Origin: Streptomyces sp. AM 4-1-1
GTDB taxonomy: Bacteria > Actinomycetota > Actinomycetes > Streptomycetales > Streptomycetaceae
Reading direction: 5' to 3'
Length of the DNA stretch: 64,000 nucleotides
Assembly: GCF_029167625.1 (NCBI RefSeq)
Contig: NZ_CP119145.1
Span: 1,240,001 to 1,304,000 of the forward strand
Shown here: positions 25,374 to 36,834 of the stretch, one piece after another
Position numbering within the stretch: position 1 is the first letter of the stretch
Layout: each line of letters opens with the position of its first letter
Notes under the pieces: generated by a model
The model's input: the letters and a program-made list of their open reading frames with translations, nothing else
Databases searched by the model: none
What the model was told of the DNA's origin: nothing
Made by a program: the position numbers and the translations under genes

Positions 25374-27026
25374 TCAGCGCCCGCGCAGCGTGCGGTAGGT
25401 GCTGACCAGCGTGGCGGTGGAGCTGTCCAGCGGCTCGTCCCCGACGCCCTCCGTCAGCACCGGTTCGATCTTCTTGGCGAGGACCTTGCCGAGTTCGACG
25501 CCCCACTGGTCGAAGGAGTCGATGTTCCAGACCGCGCCCTGGACGAACACCTTGTGCTCGTACAGGGCGATCAACTGGCCCAGCACGGACGGCGTCAGCC
25601 GGTCCGCGAGGATCGTGGTCGTCGGGTGGTTGCCGTGGAACGTGCGGTGCGGCACCAGTTCCTCGGCGACCCCCTCAGCGCGGACCTCGTCCGGCGTCTT
25701 GCCGAAGGCCAACGCCTGCGTCTGGGCGAAGAAGTTGGCCATCAGCAGATCGTGCTGGGCGATCAGACCGGGCAGCAGATCGGCGACCGGCGCGGCGAAG
25801 CCGATGAAGTCCGCCGGGATCACCTTGGTGCCCTGGTGGATCAGTTGGTAGTAGGCGTGCTGGCCGTTGGTGCCGGGCGTACCCCAGACCACCGGGCCCG
25901 TCTGCCAGTCGACCGGATCACCGTCCCGGTCCACGGACTTGCCGTTGGACTCCATGTCCAGCTGCTGCAAGTACGCGGTGAACTTGGACAGATAGTGGCT
26001 GTACGGCAGCACGGCATGCGACTGCGCGTCGAAGAAAGCGCCGTACCAGACACCCAACAGCCCCATCAGAAGAGGCGCGTTGGCGGCGGCCGGGGCGGTG
26101 CGGAAGTGTTCGTCGACGAGATGGAAGCCGTCCAGCATCTCGCGGAACGCGTCCGGACCGACAGCGATCATCAGCGACAGACCGATGGCGGAGTCGTACG
26201 AGTAACGGCCGCCGACCCAGTCCCAGAACTCGAACATGTTGGCGGTGTCGATACCGAAGTCCGCGACCTTCTCGGCGTTCGTCGACAGCGCCACGAAGTG
26301 CTTGGCGACGGCCTCCTGACCGGCCTTCAGTTCGGTCAGCAGCCAGTCCCGGGCGGAGGTGGCGTTGGTGATGGTCTCGATCGTGGTGAACGTCTTGGAG
26401 GCGATGACGAACAGCGTCTCGGCCGGGTCGAGGTCGCGCACCGCCTCGTGGAGGTCGGCGCCGTCGACGTTCGACACGAAGCGGACGGTGAGCGAGCGGT
26501 CCGTGAAGGACCGCAGCGCCTCGTACGCCATGGCGGGTCCGAGGTCGGAGCCGCCGATACCGATGTTGACGATGTTCCTGACCGGCCGGCCGGTGTGCCC
26601 GGTCCATCCGCCCGACCTGACGCGGTCGGAGAACGCCGCCATCTTGTCGAGGACGGCGTGCACGGCCGGTACGACGTTCTCGCCGTCGACCTCGATCACC
26701 GCGTCGCGCGGGGCCCGCAGCGCGGTGTGCAGGACGGCCCGGTCCTCGGTGGTGTTGATCTTCTCGCCGCGGAACATCGCGTCCCGCAGCTCGGCCACTC
26801 CGGTGGCTTCGGCGAGTTCGCGCAGCAGCCGCAGCGTCTCGTCGGTGACCAGGTGCTTGGAGTAGTCGATGTACAGGTCGCCGACCCGCAGGGTGTATCC
26901 GGCACCCCGCTCCGGATGGTCCGCGAACAGCTGCCGCAGATGGGTCCGGCCCAGTTCCTCACGGTGCTTTCCGAGGGCGTGCCACTCGGGCGTCTGGTTG
27001 AGCTTTGTTCGGCTTTGTGCGTTCAT
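25374..27026 (-). CDS. pgi: Glucose-6-phosphate isomerase
   Basis: A 550-residue enzyme interconverting glucose-6-phosphate and fructose-6-phosphate. It has the PGI motifs [66 protein letters not shown] with the catalytic Glu/His pattern, and the C-terminal [13 protein letters not shown] signature with its lysine. ATG 27026 gives the usual N-terminus; ATG 27062 with GGAGGAG upstream is an alternative adding 12 residues. Two PH-domain genes follow closely. The upstream 278 bp to the RbpA-family gene show no hairpin that I trust. Confidence 0.96.
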   Translation of the reverse strand: MNAQSRTKLNQTPEWHALGKHREELGRTHLRQLFADHPERGAGYTLRVGDLYIDYSKHLVTDETLRLLRELAEATGVAELRDAMFRGEKINTTEDRAVLHTALRAPRDAVIEVDGENVVPAVHAVLDKMAAFSDRVRSGGWTGHTGRPVRNIVNIGIGGSDLGPAMAYEALRSFTDRSLTVRFVSNVDGADLHEAVRDLDPAETLFVIASKTFTTIETITNATSARDWLLTELKAGQEAVAKHFVALSTNAEKVADFGIDTANMFEFWDWVGGRYSYDSAIGLSLMIAVGPDAFREMLDGFHLVDEHFRTAPAAANAPLLMGLLGVWYGAFFDAQSHAVLPYSHYLSKFTAYLQQLDMESNGKSVDRDGDPVDWQTGPVVWGTPGTNGQHAYYQLIHQGTKVIPADFIGFAAPVADLLPGLIAQHDLLMANFFAQTQALAFGKTPDEVRAEGVAEELVPHRTFHGNHPTTTILADRLTPSVLGQLIALYEHKVFVQGAVWNIDSFDQWGVELGKVLAKKIEPVLTEGVGDEPLDSSTATLVSTYRTLRGR

Positions 27027-27304
27027 CCCGGATATCAGCCCACTTCTTCTCGTACCTGCCATACCCCGCTGCTCCTCCAACCTAATTGATCGGCGGAACG
27101 GACGGGATGACGGCGAGCGGGCGACGGGACGGGAATCGGCCGGACACCCTGGGGCGCCCGGCCGTACACAACGTCCAGGGTCCTTCTTCCGCACCGGGCC
27201 GGATCAGCGGGCGCGCCGGGCGGCGGCGCTCCTTCCGGGAGACATCGCCGGAAGTGGCGCCAGGGCCTTTCGTTCGCATCCGCCCTGATCCTGAACGAGA
27301 GGCT

Positions 27305-27640
27305 TCAGATCTCGCCCCGGAGTTTGGCCAGGGCCTCCGCGAGGATCGCCTCGCCGTCCGCGTCGCTGCGCCGCTCGCGCACATACGCCAGATGCGTCTT
27401 GTACGGCTCGGTGCGGGGCGGGTCCGGCGGGTTGTCCTGGTCCTGACCTGCCGGGAATCCACAGCGCGGGCAGTCCCAGGTGTCCGGTACCTGCGCGTCA
27501 TGGGCGAAGCTCGGCTGCGTCTCGTGCCCGTTCGAGCACCAGAAGGAGATGCGGAGGCGCGGTGCGGACTCGCCCCGCTCGGCCTCCCCCATCGGCCCCG
27601 CTCCGACCCGGCTTCCCCGGATCGCGTTGCCACTTGCCAC
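27305..27640 (-). CDS. rbpA: RbpA-family RNA polymerase-binding protein
   Basis: A 111-residue RbpA-family protein: N-terminal IRGSRVGAGP, a zinc-ribbon-like core (FWCSNGHETQPSFA, then DTWDCPRCGFPAG) and a C-terminal PPRTEPYKTHLAYVRERRSDADGEAILAEALAKLR that aligns with the sigma-binding segment of RbpA. RbpA binds RNA polymerase and principal sigma factors and stabilises open complexes. This sequence differs clearly from the best known RbpA (which has THWDMLMERR), so it may be a paralogue of specialised role. GTG 27640 has GGGAG at 9 nt. Confidence 0.82.
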   Translation of the reverse strand: MASGNAIRGSRVGAGPMGEAERGESAPRLRISFWCSNGHETQPSFAHDAQVPDTWDCPRCGFPAGQDQDNPPDPPRTEPYKTHLAYVRERRSDADGEAILAEALAKLRGEI

Positions 27641-27679
27641 GGTCGTAACTCCCTGCGTGATGGTGCTCGAGGATGCCCC

Positions 27680-27708
27680 AGTCTACGTAAGGCCCAACGC
27701 GCGTCCAG
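27680..27708 (-). promoter_or_regulatory. Promoter of the RbpA-family gene
   Basis: CTGGAC (-35, 27703-27708), 17-bp spacer, TAGACT (-10, 27680-27685) on the minus strand. A perfect 10-bp inverted repeat, GTAACTCCCT at 27645-27654 and AGGGAGTTAC at 27712-27721, flanks the promoter. Confidence 0.6.
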
Positions 27709-27749
27709 TGAAGGGAGTTACACCCTCACCGGCAATCGCTGACGACGGG

Positions 27750-27986
27750 TCAGTTGTCCAGCTTCATCAGCAGCCCGAGCACGACAATGCATGCGAACCA
27801 CCCCAGGCCGAGCACCACGGTGATGCGGTCGAGGTTGCGCTCGGCGACCGACGAGCCGCCGACGGACGACTGCATCCCGCCACCGAACATGTCGGAAAGG
27901 CCGCCGCCCTTCCCCTTGTGCATCAGCACCAGCAGCATCAGCAGCAGACTGAAGACGATGAGGGCGATCGAGAACCCCATAATCAC
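27750..27986 (-). CDS. secG: Preprotein translocase subunit SecG
   Basis: A 78-residue SecG with two membrane segments (FSIALIVFSLLLMLLVLMHKG and ITVVLGLGWFACIVVLGLLMKL) joined by the glycine-rich loop GGGLSDMFGGGMQSSVGGSSVAERNLDR. SecG assists protein export through SecYE. The ATG at 27986 or the second ATG at 27980 could be used. It lies downstream of tpiA behind a hairpin, as in many actinobacteria. Confidence 0.95.
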   Translation of the reverse strand: MIMGFSIALIVFSLLLMLLVLMHKGKGGGLSDMFGGGMQSSVGGSSVAERNLDRITVVLGLGWFACIVVLGLLMKLDN

Positions 27987-28034
27987 GGCTGGTCCCTACT
28001 TTCCGGAATTCCCATGGACTGCTCATACGGACAA

Positions 28035-28068
28035 CGGGGGCCGGGAGGTCGCGGCCTCCTGGCCCCCG
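28035..28068 (-). terminator. Hairpin between tpiA and secG
   Basis: A 15-bp stem with one mismatch (28035-28049 / 28054-28068) and a short loop, 32 bp after the tpiA stop. It may terminate or attenuate reading into secG. Confidence 0.7.
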
Positions 28069-28100
28069 CAAGGGTACGACGGATCGGCGCTAGCGCATAC

Positions 28101-28877
28101 TCACCGGTCGTGGAAGCGGACGATCTTGACGAACTCCTCGGCGTCCAGCGCCGCGCCGCCGATGAGGGCGCCGTCCACGTCGGGCTTCGCCATGATCGCG
28201 GCGACGTTCCCGGACTTGACCGAGCCGCCGTACTGGATGCGGACGGCGTCGGCCAGGGGCTGCGAGTACAGCTCGGCGAGGCGACCGCGGATCGCTCCGC
28301 AGACCTCCTGCGCGTCCTCGGGGGTGGCGACCTCGCCGGTACCGATGGCCCACACCGGTTCGTAGGCGATCACGATCGACTCGGCCTGCTCGGCCGGGAT
28401 GTCCTTGAGGCCACCGTCGAGCTGGGCCAGCGTGTACGCGACCTGGTCGCCCGCCTTGCGGATCTCCAGGCCCTCGCCGACACAGAGGATCGGGGTCAGG
28501 CCGTGCTTGTACGCGGCCTTCACCTTGGCGTTGCAGACCTCGTCGCTCTCGCCGTGGTACTGCCGGCGCTCGCTGTGGCCGACCGCCACGTACGTGCACT
28601 TCAGCTTGGCGAGCATCGAGCCGGAGACCTCTCCGGTGTACGCCCCGGAGTCATGGGCCGAGAGGTCCTGGGCGCCGTACTTGATCTTCAGCTTGTCGCC
28701 GTCGATCAGGGTCTGCACGGAGCGCAGGTCGGTGAAGGGCGGCAGTACGGCGACCTCGACGGCCTCGTAGTCCTTGTCCGCCAGGGCGAAGGCGAGCTTC
28801 TGGACGTGGGCGATGGCCTCAAGGTGGTTGAGGTTCATCTTCCAGTTGCCCGCCATCAGCGGGGTGCGGGTGCTCAT
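28101..28877 (-). CDS. tpiA: Triosephosphate isomerase
   Basis: A 258-residue TIM-barrel enzyme interconverting DHAP and glyceraldehyde-3-phosphate. N-terminal AGNWKMNLN holds the catalytic lysine; [12 protein letters not shown] holds the histidine; [21 protein letters not shown] holds the glutamate and phosphate loop; [15 protein letters not shown] completes the site. It follows pgk by 6 bp and is clearly cotranscribed with it. Confidence 0.97.
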   Translation of the reverse strand: MSTRTPLMAGNWKMNLNHLEAIAHVQKLAFALADKDYEAVEVAVLPPFTDLRSVQTLIDGDKLKIKYGAQDLSAHDSGAYTGEVSGSMLAKLKCTYVAVGHSERRQYHGESDEVCNAKVKAAYKHGLTPILCVGEGLEIRKAGDQVAYTLAQLDGGLKDIPAEQAESIVIAYEPVWAIGTGEVATPEDAQEVCGAIRGRLAELYSQPLADAVRIQYGGSVKSGNVAAIMAKPDVDGALIGGAALDAEEFVKIVRFHDR

Positions 28878-28883
28878 TAAGGG

Positions 28884-30104
28884 TCAGTCCTCCAGTGCGG
28901 CGAGGCCGGGAAGCGTCTTGCCCTCGAGGTATTCGAGGCTGGCACCGCCACCGGTCGAGATGTGTCCGAACGCGTTCTCGTCGAAGCCCAGGATGCGGAC
29001 GGCGGCGGCGGAGTCGCCACCGCCGACCACGCTGAAGCCCGGGGAGTCGACGAGGGCCTGGGCGACCGCCTTGGTCCCCTGGGCGTAGTCGGGGTGCTCG
29101 AAGACACCCATCGGTCCGTTCCAGAAGACGGTGGCCGCGTCGGCGAGCTTCGAGGCGTACAGCTCGCCGGTCGCCGGGCCGATGTCCAGGCCCATCCGGC
29201 CGGCCGGCATGGCGTCGGCGGCGACCGTCTCGTGGTCGGCCGGGGCCTTGGTCTTCAGGTCGGGGAACCCGGCGGCGACCACCACGTCGACGGGGAGCAC
29301 GAACTCCACACCGAGTTCGGCGGCGCGCGCGAGGTATTCCCGTACGACGGGGATCTGGTCCTCCTGGACCAGGGACGAACCGATCTCGTGGCCCTGGGCC
29401 TTGAGGAACGTGAACGCCATGCCCCCGCCGATCAGGATGCGGTCGGCCTTGCCCAGCAGGTGGTCGATCACACCGAGCTTGTCGGAGACCTTGGAGCCGC
29501 CGAGGACCACGGCGTACGGGCGCCGGACGTCCTCGGTGAGCTTCCTGAGGAAGCCGACCTCGGTGGCGATCAGGTCGCCGGCCGCGTGCGGCAGCCGGGC
29601 CGGGAGGTCGAAGACCGAGGCGTGCTTGCGGTGGACGGCGCCGAAGCCGTCCCCCACGTACACGTCGGCGAGTTCGGCGAGCTGGTCGGCGAAGGCGCCG
29701 CGCTCGGCGTCGTCCTTGGACGTCTCACCGGGGTTGAAGCGAAGGTTCTCGATGACGGCGACCTGGCCGTCGGCGAGGGCGGCGACCGTGGCGCGGGCGG
29801 ACTCGCCGACCGTGTCGGTCGCGAAGGCCACCTCGCCGGCGGCCGCGCCGAGGAGCTCACCGAGCCGGGCGGCGGCGGGGGCCAGGGAGAACGCCGGGTC
29901 CGGGGCGCCCTTGGGGCGGCCCAGGTGCGAGGCGACGACGACCCGCGCGCCGGCCTTGGCCAGCTTCGCGACGGTGGGCTCGACGGCCCGGATGCGGCCG
30001 TCGTCGGTGATGGTCGTGCCGTCCAACGGGACGTTGAGGTCCGCGCGGACGAATACGCGCTTGCCGGCGACCCCTTCGGCGAGAAGTTCGTCGATCGTCT
30101 TCAT
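28884..30104 (-). CDS. pgk: Phosphoglycerate kinase
   Basis: A 406-residue two-domain kinase making ATP from 1,3-bisphosphoglycerate. Motifs include [36 protein letters not shown] [16 protein letters not shown], the hinge [32 protein letters not shown] and [13 protein letters not shown]. It is separated from gap by a strong terminator but joined to tpiA. Confidence 0.97.
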   Translation of the reverse strand: MKTIDELLAEGVAGKRVFVRADLNVPLDGTTITDDGRIRAVEPTVAKLAKAGARVVVASHLGRPKGAPDPAFSLAPAAARLGELLGAAAGEVAFATDTVGESARATVAALADGQVAVIENLRFNPGETSKDDAERGAFADQLAELADVYVGDGFGAVHRKHASVFDLPARLPHAAGDLIATEVGFLRKLTEDVRRPYAVVLGGSKVSDKLGVIDHLLGKADRILIGGGMAFTFLKAQGHEIGSSLVQEDQIPVVREYLARAAELGVEFVLPVDVVVAAGFPDLKTKAPADHETVAADAMPAGRMGLDIGPATGELYASKLADAATVFWNGPMGVFEHPDYAQGTKAVAQALVDSPGFSVVGGGDSAAAVRILGFDENAFGHISTGGGASLEYLEGKTLPGLAALED

Positions 30105-30141
30105 CTGTTCTGGACTCCTTGGGAGGGCGAGAGAGCATGCG

Positions 30142-30183
30142 ACGGGGCTCGGACGGCGCCGCGTTGCGCCGTCCGAGCCCCGT
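30142..30183 (-). terminator. Terminator between gap and pgk, 18-bp perfect stem
   Basis: Perfect inverted repeat 30142-30159 / 30166-30183 with a 6-nt loop, 31 bp after the gap stop and 38 bp before pgk. Confidence 0.88.
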
Positions 30184-30214
30184 GCTCACATCGAGGTGCC
30201 TGCCGGTTCGAAGG

Positions 30215-31234
<1,020 letters not shown>

Positions 31235-31505
31235 TTAGGTACGCCGGTTTTCGACGCCGGCGAGTTGTATGGGATGTCCCCGACCGCCTCCGACCCTACC
31301 TCTCCGAGGGCTCCGCAGTGACATCGAGAGCGCCGGAGGCGCACCACAGGCCCGTATTGCGAGTAGGTGTACGAGCCTGTGGCGGCGTCGCGGGAGGAGG
31401 CCCCGCCGCCTGCCGCGGGGCGGTCGGCGCCGCGCCCCGACGGTCACGGAGCGGCGACGTCCGGGCCCCCGCGCGGCCGGTCCGGCGCGGCCGGCCGGGG
31501 GCGGC

Positions 31506-32495
31506 TCAGCCGACCAGCCCGTCGGCCAGCTCGTCGCTGAGGTTGGACTCGGTCCCCGGCACCCCGAGGTCCTGGGCCCGCTTGTCGGCCATGGCCAGCA
31601 GCCGGCGAATCCGCCCGGCGACCGCGTCCTTGGTCAGCGGCGGATCGGCGAGCGCGCCCAGCTCCTCCAGGGACGCCTGCTTGTGCTCCATGCGCAGCCG
31701 TCCGGCCGCGGCCAGGTGCTCGGGCACCTCGTCGCCGAGGATCTCCAGGGCGCGCTGCACCCGGGCGCCCGCCGCCACCGCGGCGCGCGCGGAGCGGCGG
31801 AGGTTGGCGTCGTCGAAGTTGGCGAGCCGGTTGGCGGTGGCGCGGACCTCGCGCCGCATCCGCCGTTCCTCCCAGGCCAGCACCGACTCATGGGCGCCGA
31901 GCCGGGTCAGCAGGGCGCCGATCGCGTCGCCGTCGCGGACGACGACCCGGTCGACGCCGCGCACCTCGCGGGCCTTCGCCGCGATGGAGAGCCTGCGGGC
32001 CGCGCCGACCAGGGCGAGCGCCGCCTCGGGCCCGGGGCAGGTGACCTCCAGCGAGGAGGACCTGCCCGGCTCGGTGAGCGAGCCGTGCGCCAGGAACGCC
32101 CCGCGCCAGGCGGCCTCGGCGTCACAGGTGGCGCCGGAGACGACCTGCGGGGGAAGCCCCCGGATGGGGCGGCCCCGGCCGTCCACCAGGCCCGTCTGGC
32201 GGGCCAGCTGATCGCCGCCCGCCACCACGCGCACCACGTAGCGGGAGCCGCGGCGCAGCCCGCCGGGGGCCATCACGATCAGTTCCGAGCTGTGCCCGAA
32301 GATTTCGAGGATGTCCCGCTTCAGCCGGCGTGCCGCCATCGCGGTGTCCAGCTCCGCCTCGATCACAATCCGGCCGCTCACCAGGTGCAGCCCGCCCGCG
32401 AACCGAAGAATCGCCGAGACCTCTGCTTTCCTGCAGCAGGTCCGGGTGACGGGAAGCCGAGAGATTTCGTCCTTCACCGCTGGCGTCATCGCCAT
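31506..32495 (-). CDS. whiA: Sporulation regulator WhiA
   Basis: A 329-residue DNA-binding protein required, with WhiB, for sporulation septation in Streptomyces. It has an N-terminal degenerate LAGLIDADG homing-endonuclease fold ([42 protein letters not shown]) and a C-terminal helix-turn-helix ([33 protein letters not shown]). The sequence recalls S. coelicolor WhiA closely. The start overlaps the yvcK stop by ten bases. It is the last gene of the uvrC-rapZ-yvcK-whiA operon. Confidence 0.97.
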   Translation of the reverse strand: MAMTPAVKDEISRLPVTRTCCRKAEVSAILRFAGGLHLVSGRIVIEAELDTAMAARRLKRDILEIFGHSSELIVMAPGGLRRGSRYVVRVVAGGDQLARQTGLVDGRGRPIRGLPPQVVSGATCDAEAAWRGAFLAHGSLTEPGRSSSLEVTCPGPEAALALVGAARRLSIAAKAREVRGVDRVVVRDGDAIGALLTRLGAHESVLAWEERRMRREVRATANRLANFDDANLRRSARAAVAAGARVQRALEILGDEVPEHLAAAGRLRMEHKQASLEELGALADPPLTKDAVAGRIRRLLAMADKRAQDLGVPGTESNLSDELADGLVG

Positions 32496-33520
32496 GGGCC
32501 GATCCTTCCATGCATCCGAAAAATACGGTCGTACGCGGCGGCCAACAGTTCCGGATCATGAATCGGAACGCCGTCGGGTGAGGCCACCGGCGCCAACTCG
32601 ACCGCGGCACCGAGCCGCTTCGCGGCGTGAACCAGGGACTCACGGTCGGGCACGGCGGCCTCGTCGGCCAGCACCACGTCCAGGGCGAGTTTAGGGGCGT
32701 GTCGTCCCAAAACCTCCAAATGACGCTGCGGTGAGAAGCCATCTGTTTCACCGGGTTGTGGCGCGAGGTTCAGCGAGAGGACCTTCCGGGCCTTCGTCTC
32801 GACGAGCGCGTCGAGCAGTTCCGGTACGAGCAGATGCGGGATCACCGACGAGAACCAGGAGCCTGGGCCGAGCACCACCCAGTCCGCGTCGAGCACGGCG
32901 GCGACCGCTTCGGGGACGGCCGGCGGGTCGTTCGGGACGAGGTGCACGGACTGCACCTCGCCGGGGGTCAGCGCCACCGTGGCCTGGCCGCGCACGGTGT
33001 CCACGTCGTCCGGGCGGGCCGGGTCGTGGCCGCGTACGAGCGCCTGGAGCTCCAGCGGCACCGCCGACATGGGCAGCACCCGGCCGTGGGCGCCGAGGAG
33101 CTTGCCGACCAGGTCCAGGGCCTGGACGTGGTCGCCCAGCTGTTCCCACAGGGCCACGATCAGCACATTGCCGACCGCGTGCTCGTGCAGATCGCCCTTG
33201 GACTGGAACCGGTGCTGGATGACCCGGGCCCAGGTCTGGCCCCATTCGTCGTCCCCGCAGAGCGCGGCGAGCGCCTTGCGGAGGTCGCCGGGAGGCAGTA
33301 CGCCCAGCTCCTCCCGGAGCCGGCCGCTGGAGCCGCCGTCGTCGGCGACGGTGACCACGGCCGTGAGGTCGCCGGTGATCCGGCGCAGCGCGGCGAGCGA
33401 GGCGGAGAGGCCCATGCCGCCGCCGAGGGCGACGACCTTGGGCTGTCCGCCGCGCTTGCGGCCGGTCAGTCCGCTGCCGCCGCTGCTCAGCCGCCGCAGG
33501 CGCAGATTGCGGCTGGTCAC
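32486..33520 (-). CDS. yvcK: YvcK/CofD-like protein (gluconeogenesis factor family)
   Basis: A 344-residue CofD-like Rossmann protein with the nucleotide loop [50 protein letters not shown] and [20 protein letters not shown]. In Bacillus YvcK binds UDP-GlcNAc and supports cell shape on gluconeogenic carbon; the same role here is inferred. It overlaps rapZ by ATGA and whiA by ten bases, the classic rapZ-yvcK-whiA order. Confidence 0.94.
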   Translation of the reverse strand: MTSRNLRLRRLSSGGSGLTGRKRGGQPKVVALGGGMGLSASLAALRRITGDLTAVVTVADDGGSSGRLREELGVLPPGDLRKALAALCGDDEWGQTWARVIQHRFQSKGDLHEHAVGNVLIVALWEQLGDHVQALDLVGKLLGAHGRVLPMSAVPLELQALVRGHDPARPDDVDTVRGQATVALTPGEVQSVHLVPNDPPAVPEAVAAVLDADWVVLGPGSWFSSVIPHLLVPELLDALVETKARKVLSLNLAPQPGETDGFSPQRHLEVLGRHAPKLALDVVLADEAAVPDRESLVHAAKRLGAAVELAPVASPDGVPIHDPELLAAAYDRIFRMHGRIGPWR

Positions 33521-34470
33521 TCGCGCCCCATGTCCCGGTGGACCAGTACGGTCTCGATCCCGTCGGTGGCGAGCCGGGCCGCCAGCTTCTCCGACATCGC
33601 GACGGAGCGGTGCTTGCCGCCCGTGCAGCCGACGGCGATGGTCACGTAACGCTTGCCCTCACGGCGGTAGCCGTTGGCGACGAGGTGCAGCAGCTCGGTG
33701 TACCGGTCCAGGAACTCCTTGGCGCCCGGCTGGTCGAAGACGTAGTCGGACACCTCCTCGTTGAGCCCGGTGAACGGGCGCAGCTCGGGGACCCAGTGCG
33801 GGTTGGGCAGGAAGCGGCAGTCCACCACCAAGTCGGCGTCGACCGGCAGGCCGTACTTGTAGCCGAACGACATCACCGTGGCGCGCAGCTCCGGCTCCTC
33901 GTCGCCGGCGAACTGGGCGTCCATCTTGGCGCGCAGCTCGTGGACGTTGAGGCTGGAGGTGTCGATCACCAGGTCGGCGTCGCCGCGCAGCTCGCGCAGC
34001 AGGTCGCGCTCGGCCGCGATGCCGTCCACGATCCGGCCGTCGCCCTGGAGCGGGTGCGGCCGGCGGACCGATTCGAAGCGGCGGACCAGGGCGTCGTCGG
34101 AGGATTCGAGGAAGACGATCCGCCGGGTGACGCCCTTGGCCTCCAGGTCCGCCAGGGATTCCCGGAGGTTGTCGAAGAACCTGCGGCCCCGGACGTCCAC
34201 GACGACGGCGATCCGGGCGACGTTGCCCTGGGACCGGGCGCCGAGCTCCACCATGGTGGGGATCAGCGCGGGCGGCAGGTTGTCGACGACGAACCACCCC
34301 AGGTCCTCAAGACATTTGGCGGCGGTGCTGCGCCCGGCGCCGGACATCCCGGAAATGATCACGAGTTCGGGGATGGCCGCGTGCGGGGCGGCTTCGCCGG
34401 TCTCGTTCGTGCTGCCCTTGGTCACGTGTCCCGCTCCGTCTGTTCGGTCGGTGCTGTGGTGCTCGCTCAT
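33517..34470 (-). CDS. rapZ: RapZ (YvcJ) family nucleotide-binding protein
   Basis: A 317-residue P-loop protein with Walker A-like [16 protein letters not shown] and the C-terminal RapZ domain ([48 protein letters not shown]). In enterobacteria RapZ is an RNase E adaptor for GlmZ; in Gram-positives its role is less clear. The P-loop lysine position is Arg, which is usual in actinobacterial members as I recall. The N-terminus has about 35 extra polar residues. It overlaps uvrC and yvcK by four bases each. Confidence 0.93.
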   Translation of the reverse strand: MSEHHSTDRTDGAGHVTKGSTNETGEAAPHAAIPELVIISGMSGAGRSTAAKCLEDLGWFVVDNLPPALIPTMVELGARSQGNVARIAVVVDVRGRRFFDNLRESLADLEAKGVTRRIVFLESSDDALVRRFESVRRPHPLQGDGRIVDGIAAERDLLRELRGDADLVIDTSSLNVHELRAKMDAQFAGDEEPELRATVMSFGYKYGLPVDADLVVDCRFLPNPHWVPELRPFTGLNEEVSDYVFDQPGAKEFLDRYTELLHLVANGYRREGKRYVTIAVGCTGGKHRSVAMSEKLAARLATDGIETVLVHRDMGRE

Positions 34471-36674
34471 GTCGTGCTGCCCCCGTCGTCGTCCTCGATG
34501 ATTTCTCCTGTGGCCGTGTTCACGGCGGGCGCGGCCGGGGTGGCCGACGCGAGGGCCACGGCGACCGATTCCGCCGTCCTGCGGCCTATTCCAGGGACCT
34601 CGCAGATGTCGTCGATGGTTGCCTGCCGGAGTCTGCGTACCGAGCCGAAGTGCTTGATCAGCGCCTGCTTACGGGTGTCGCCGAGGCCGGGCACGTCGTC
34701 CAGCGGACTGCTGCGAATCCGCTTGGCGCGCTTGGCCCGCTGGTAGGTGATGGCGAAGCGGTGGGCTTCGTCGCGGACGCGCTGGAGGAGGTACAGGCCC
34801 TCGCTGGAGCGGGGCAGGACGACGGGGTCGTCGTCGTCGGGCAGCCAGACCTCCTCCAGCCGCTTGGCGAGGCCGCAGACGGCGACGTCGTCGATGCCCA
34901 GCTCGTCGAGCGCCCGTTTGGCGGCGGCGACCTGCGGCTGTCCCCCGTCGACGACGACGAGCTGCGGAGGGTACGCGAAGCGTTTGGGGCGTCCGTCGTC
35001 CTCACGGTCCCGGGCATCGGCATCGAGGTCGAGGCCGGGCCCGGGTGCGGCAACGGCCGCCGGGACGGGAACACCCCGTGGGGGCACGGCGGCGGCGCCG
35101 GCCGTGTCAGGGGTTCCGGGAGTGCCGGGGACGTCCGCGGCCCCGGGGGTGACGGAGGTGTCGTGGACGACGGAGGTGTCGGGGGTGACGGAGGTGACGG
35201 AGGTGTCGGGGGTGACGGAGGTGTCGGGGGTGACGGAGGTGTCGGGGGCCGTGGTGTCCCACTCCCCCGTCCTCTCCTTCTCGTGGAGATAGCGCCGGAA
35301 GCGGCGACCGATCACCTCGTGCATCGAGCGGACGTCGTCCTGTCCCTCGAAGCCCTTGATCTGGAAGCGGCGGTACTCGCTCTTGCGGGCGAGGCCGTCC
35401 TCGAAGACGACCATGGACGCGACCACGTCGTCGCCCTGGAAGTGGGAGATGTCGAAGCACTCGATGCGCAGCGGGACGGTGTCGAGCCCGAGCGCGCGGG
35501 CGATCTCCTCCAGGGCGCGGGAGCGGGTGGTCAGGTCCGACGCCCGCTTCGTCTTGTGCAGGGCGAGTGCCTGCTGGGCGTTGCGCTGGACCGTGGTCAT
35601 CAGGTCCTTCTTGTCGCCGCGCTGCGGGACGCGCAGGCTGACGTGGGAGCCCCGGCGGTCGGCGAGCCACTGGGAGACCGCCTCCGTCCGCTCCGGGAGG
35701 GCCGGGACGAGGACCTCCTTCGGGACGGCGTCGCCGCGCTCCTCCCCGTACAGCTGCTGGAGGGCGTGTTCGACGAGGCCCGCCGTGTCGACCGCCTCGA
35801 CCTTGTCGGTGACCCAGCCGCGCTGGCCGCGCACCCGGCCGCCGCGTACGTGGAAGATCTGGACGGCCGCTTCCAGCTCGTCCTCGGCGAGGGCGATCAG
35901 GTCCGCGTCGGTGGCGTCGGCGAGGACGACGGCGCTCTTCTCCAGGGCCCGTCGCAGGGCCGCCAGGTCGTCGCGGAGCCGGGCCGCCCGCTCGTACTCC
36001 ATGTCCTCGGCCGCCCGCGTCATGTCCTTCTCCAGGCGGCGGATGTACGCCCCGGTGCGGCCTGCCATGAAGTCGCAGAAGTCGTCGGCGAGTTCGCGGT
36101 GTTCCTCGGGGGTGACGCGGCCGACGCAGGGGGCCGAGCACTTGCCGATGTAGCCGAGGAGGCAGGGACGGCCGGTCCGGACGGCGTTCTTGAAGACTCC
36201 GGCCGAGCAGGTACGGACGGGGAAGACGCGGAGCATCAGGTCGACGGTCTCGCGGATCGCCCACGCGTGCCCGTACGGTCCGAAGTAGCGCACGCCCTTC
36301 CGCTTGGCGCCGCGCATGACCTGGACCCGGGGGAACTCCTCGTTGAGCGTGACGGCGAGGTACGGGTAGCTCTTGTCGTCGCGGTACTTGACGTTGAACC
36401 GGGGGTCGTACTCCTTGATCCAGGAGTACTCCAGCTGCAACGCCTCGACCTCGGTGGAGACGACGGTCCACTCGACGGAGGCGGCCGTGGTGACCATGGT
36501 GCGCGTGCGGGGGTGGAGACCCGCCAGGTCCTGGAAGTAGTTGGCCAGGCGCTGGCGCAGGCTCTTCGCCTTCCCGACGTAGATCACCCGGCGGTGCTCG
36601 TCGCGGAACCTGTAGACCCCCGGGGAGTCGGGGATCTGTCCCGGCCTGGGTCGGTAGCTGGAGGGGTCTGCCAT
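34467..36674 (-). CDS. uvrC: Excinuclease ABC subunit C, with a repetitive inter-domain linker
   Basis: UvrC makes both incisions in nucleotide excision repair. Domains: GIY-YIG nuclease at about 16-95 ([24 protein letters not shown] region), cysteine cluster 156-183, UVR UvrB-binding motif about 215-250, RNase H-like nuclease about 400-640 ([29 protein letters not shown]) and C-terminal helix-hairpin-helix pair about 660-710. At 735 residues it is long. Residues about 473-560 form a low-complexity insert of DTSVTP repeats and Pro/Ala/Gly inside the second nuclease. It heads the operon with rapZ, yvcK and whiA, and has a damage-type promoter 7 nt before the ATG. Confidence 0.95.
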   Translation of the reverse strand: MADPSSYRPRPGQIPDSPGVYRFRDEHRRVIYVGKAKSLRQRLANYFQDLAGLHPRTRTMVTTAASVEWTVVSTEVEALQLEYSWIKEYDPRFNVKYRDDKSYPYLAVTLNEEFPRVQVMRGAKRKGVRYFGPYGHAWAIRETVDLMLRVFPVRTCSAGVFKNAVRTGRPCLLGYIGKCSAPCVGRVTPEEHRELADDFCDFMAGRTGAYIRRLEKDMTRAAEDMEYERAARLRDDLAALRRALEKSAVVLADATDADLIALAEDELEAAVQIFHVRGGRVRGQRGWVTDKVEAVDTAGLVEHALQQLYGEERGDAVPKEVLVPALPERTEAVSQWLADRRGSHVSLRVPQRGDKKDLMTTVQRNAQQALALHKTKRASDLTTRSRALEEIARALGLDTVPLRIECFDISHFQGDDVVASMVVFEDGLARKSEYRRFQIKGFEGQDDVRSMHEVIGRRFRRYLHEKERTGEWDTTAPDTSVTPDTSVTPDTSVTSVTPDTSVVHDTSVTPGAADVPGTPGTPDTAGAAAVPPRGVPVPAAVAAPGPGLDLDADARDREDDGRPKRFAYPPQLVVVDGGQPQVAAAKRALDELGIDDVAVCGLAKRLEEVWLPDDDDPVVLPRSSEGLYLLQRVRDEAHRFAITYQRAKRAKRIRSSPLDDVPGLGDTRKQALIKHFGSVRRLRQATIDDICEVPGIGRRTAESVAVALASATPAAPAVNTATGEIIEDDDGGSTT
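35148..35250. repeat. 18-bp tandem repeat inside uvrC
   Basis: On the plus strand the unit GGTGTCGGGGGTGACGGA recurs about four times with truncated copies between 35148 and 35250. It is in frame, so it is translated as repeats of DTSVTP with partial units. Confidence 0.88.
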
Positions 36675-36681
36675 GTCTCAC

Positions 36682-36704
36682 AGCCTACTGGCGAGCGCCG
36701 ACAG
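36682..36704 (-). promoter_or_regulatory. Candidate PafBC-type (RecA-NDp) promoter of uvrC
   Basis: CTGTCGGCG (36696-36704), an 8-bp spacer, then TAGGCT (36682-36687), 7 nt before the uvrC ATG. It matches TTGTCRGTG-N8-TANNNT at 7 of 9 positions in the upstream box and fully in the spacer and -10. Confidence 0.6.
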
Positions 36705-36723
36705 TCCGGCGCGGCCCGGGGTG

Positions 36724-36766
36724 CCGTGCTCCGGGACGCGGAGGGGCGGGGCGTCCCGGAGCACGG
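36724..36766 (-). terminator. Terminator downstream of the 36835 gene
   Basis: Perfect 16-bp inverted repeat 36724-36739 / 36751-36766 with an 11-nt loop, just upstream of the uvrC promoter on the same strand. Confidence 0.85.
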
Positions 36767-36834
36767 ACCTGCGGGGAGGAGGCGGAGAGGGAGACGGCGG
36801 AAGGGGGGAGGGCCGGGTGGGCGGGGGCGGCCCG

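Noticed and set aside
22842..27089. 1415-codon open frame on the plus strand
   Set aside because: It runs antisense through two PH-domain genes and pgi; its product is low-complexity Arg/Gly/Pro sequence typical of shadow frames in GC-rich DNA.
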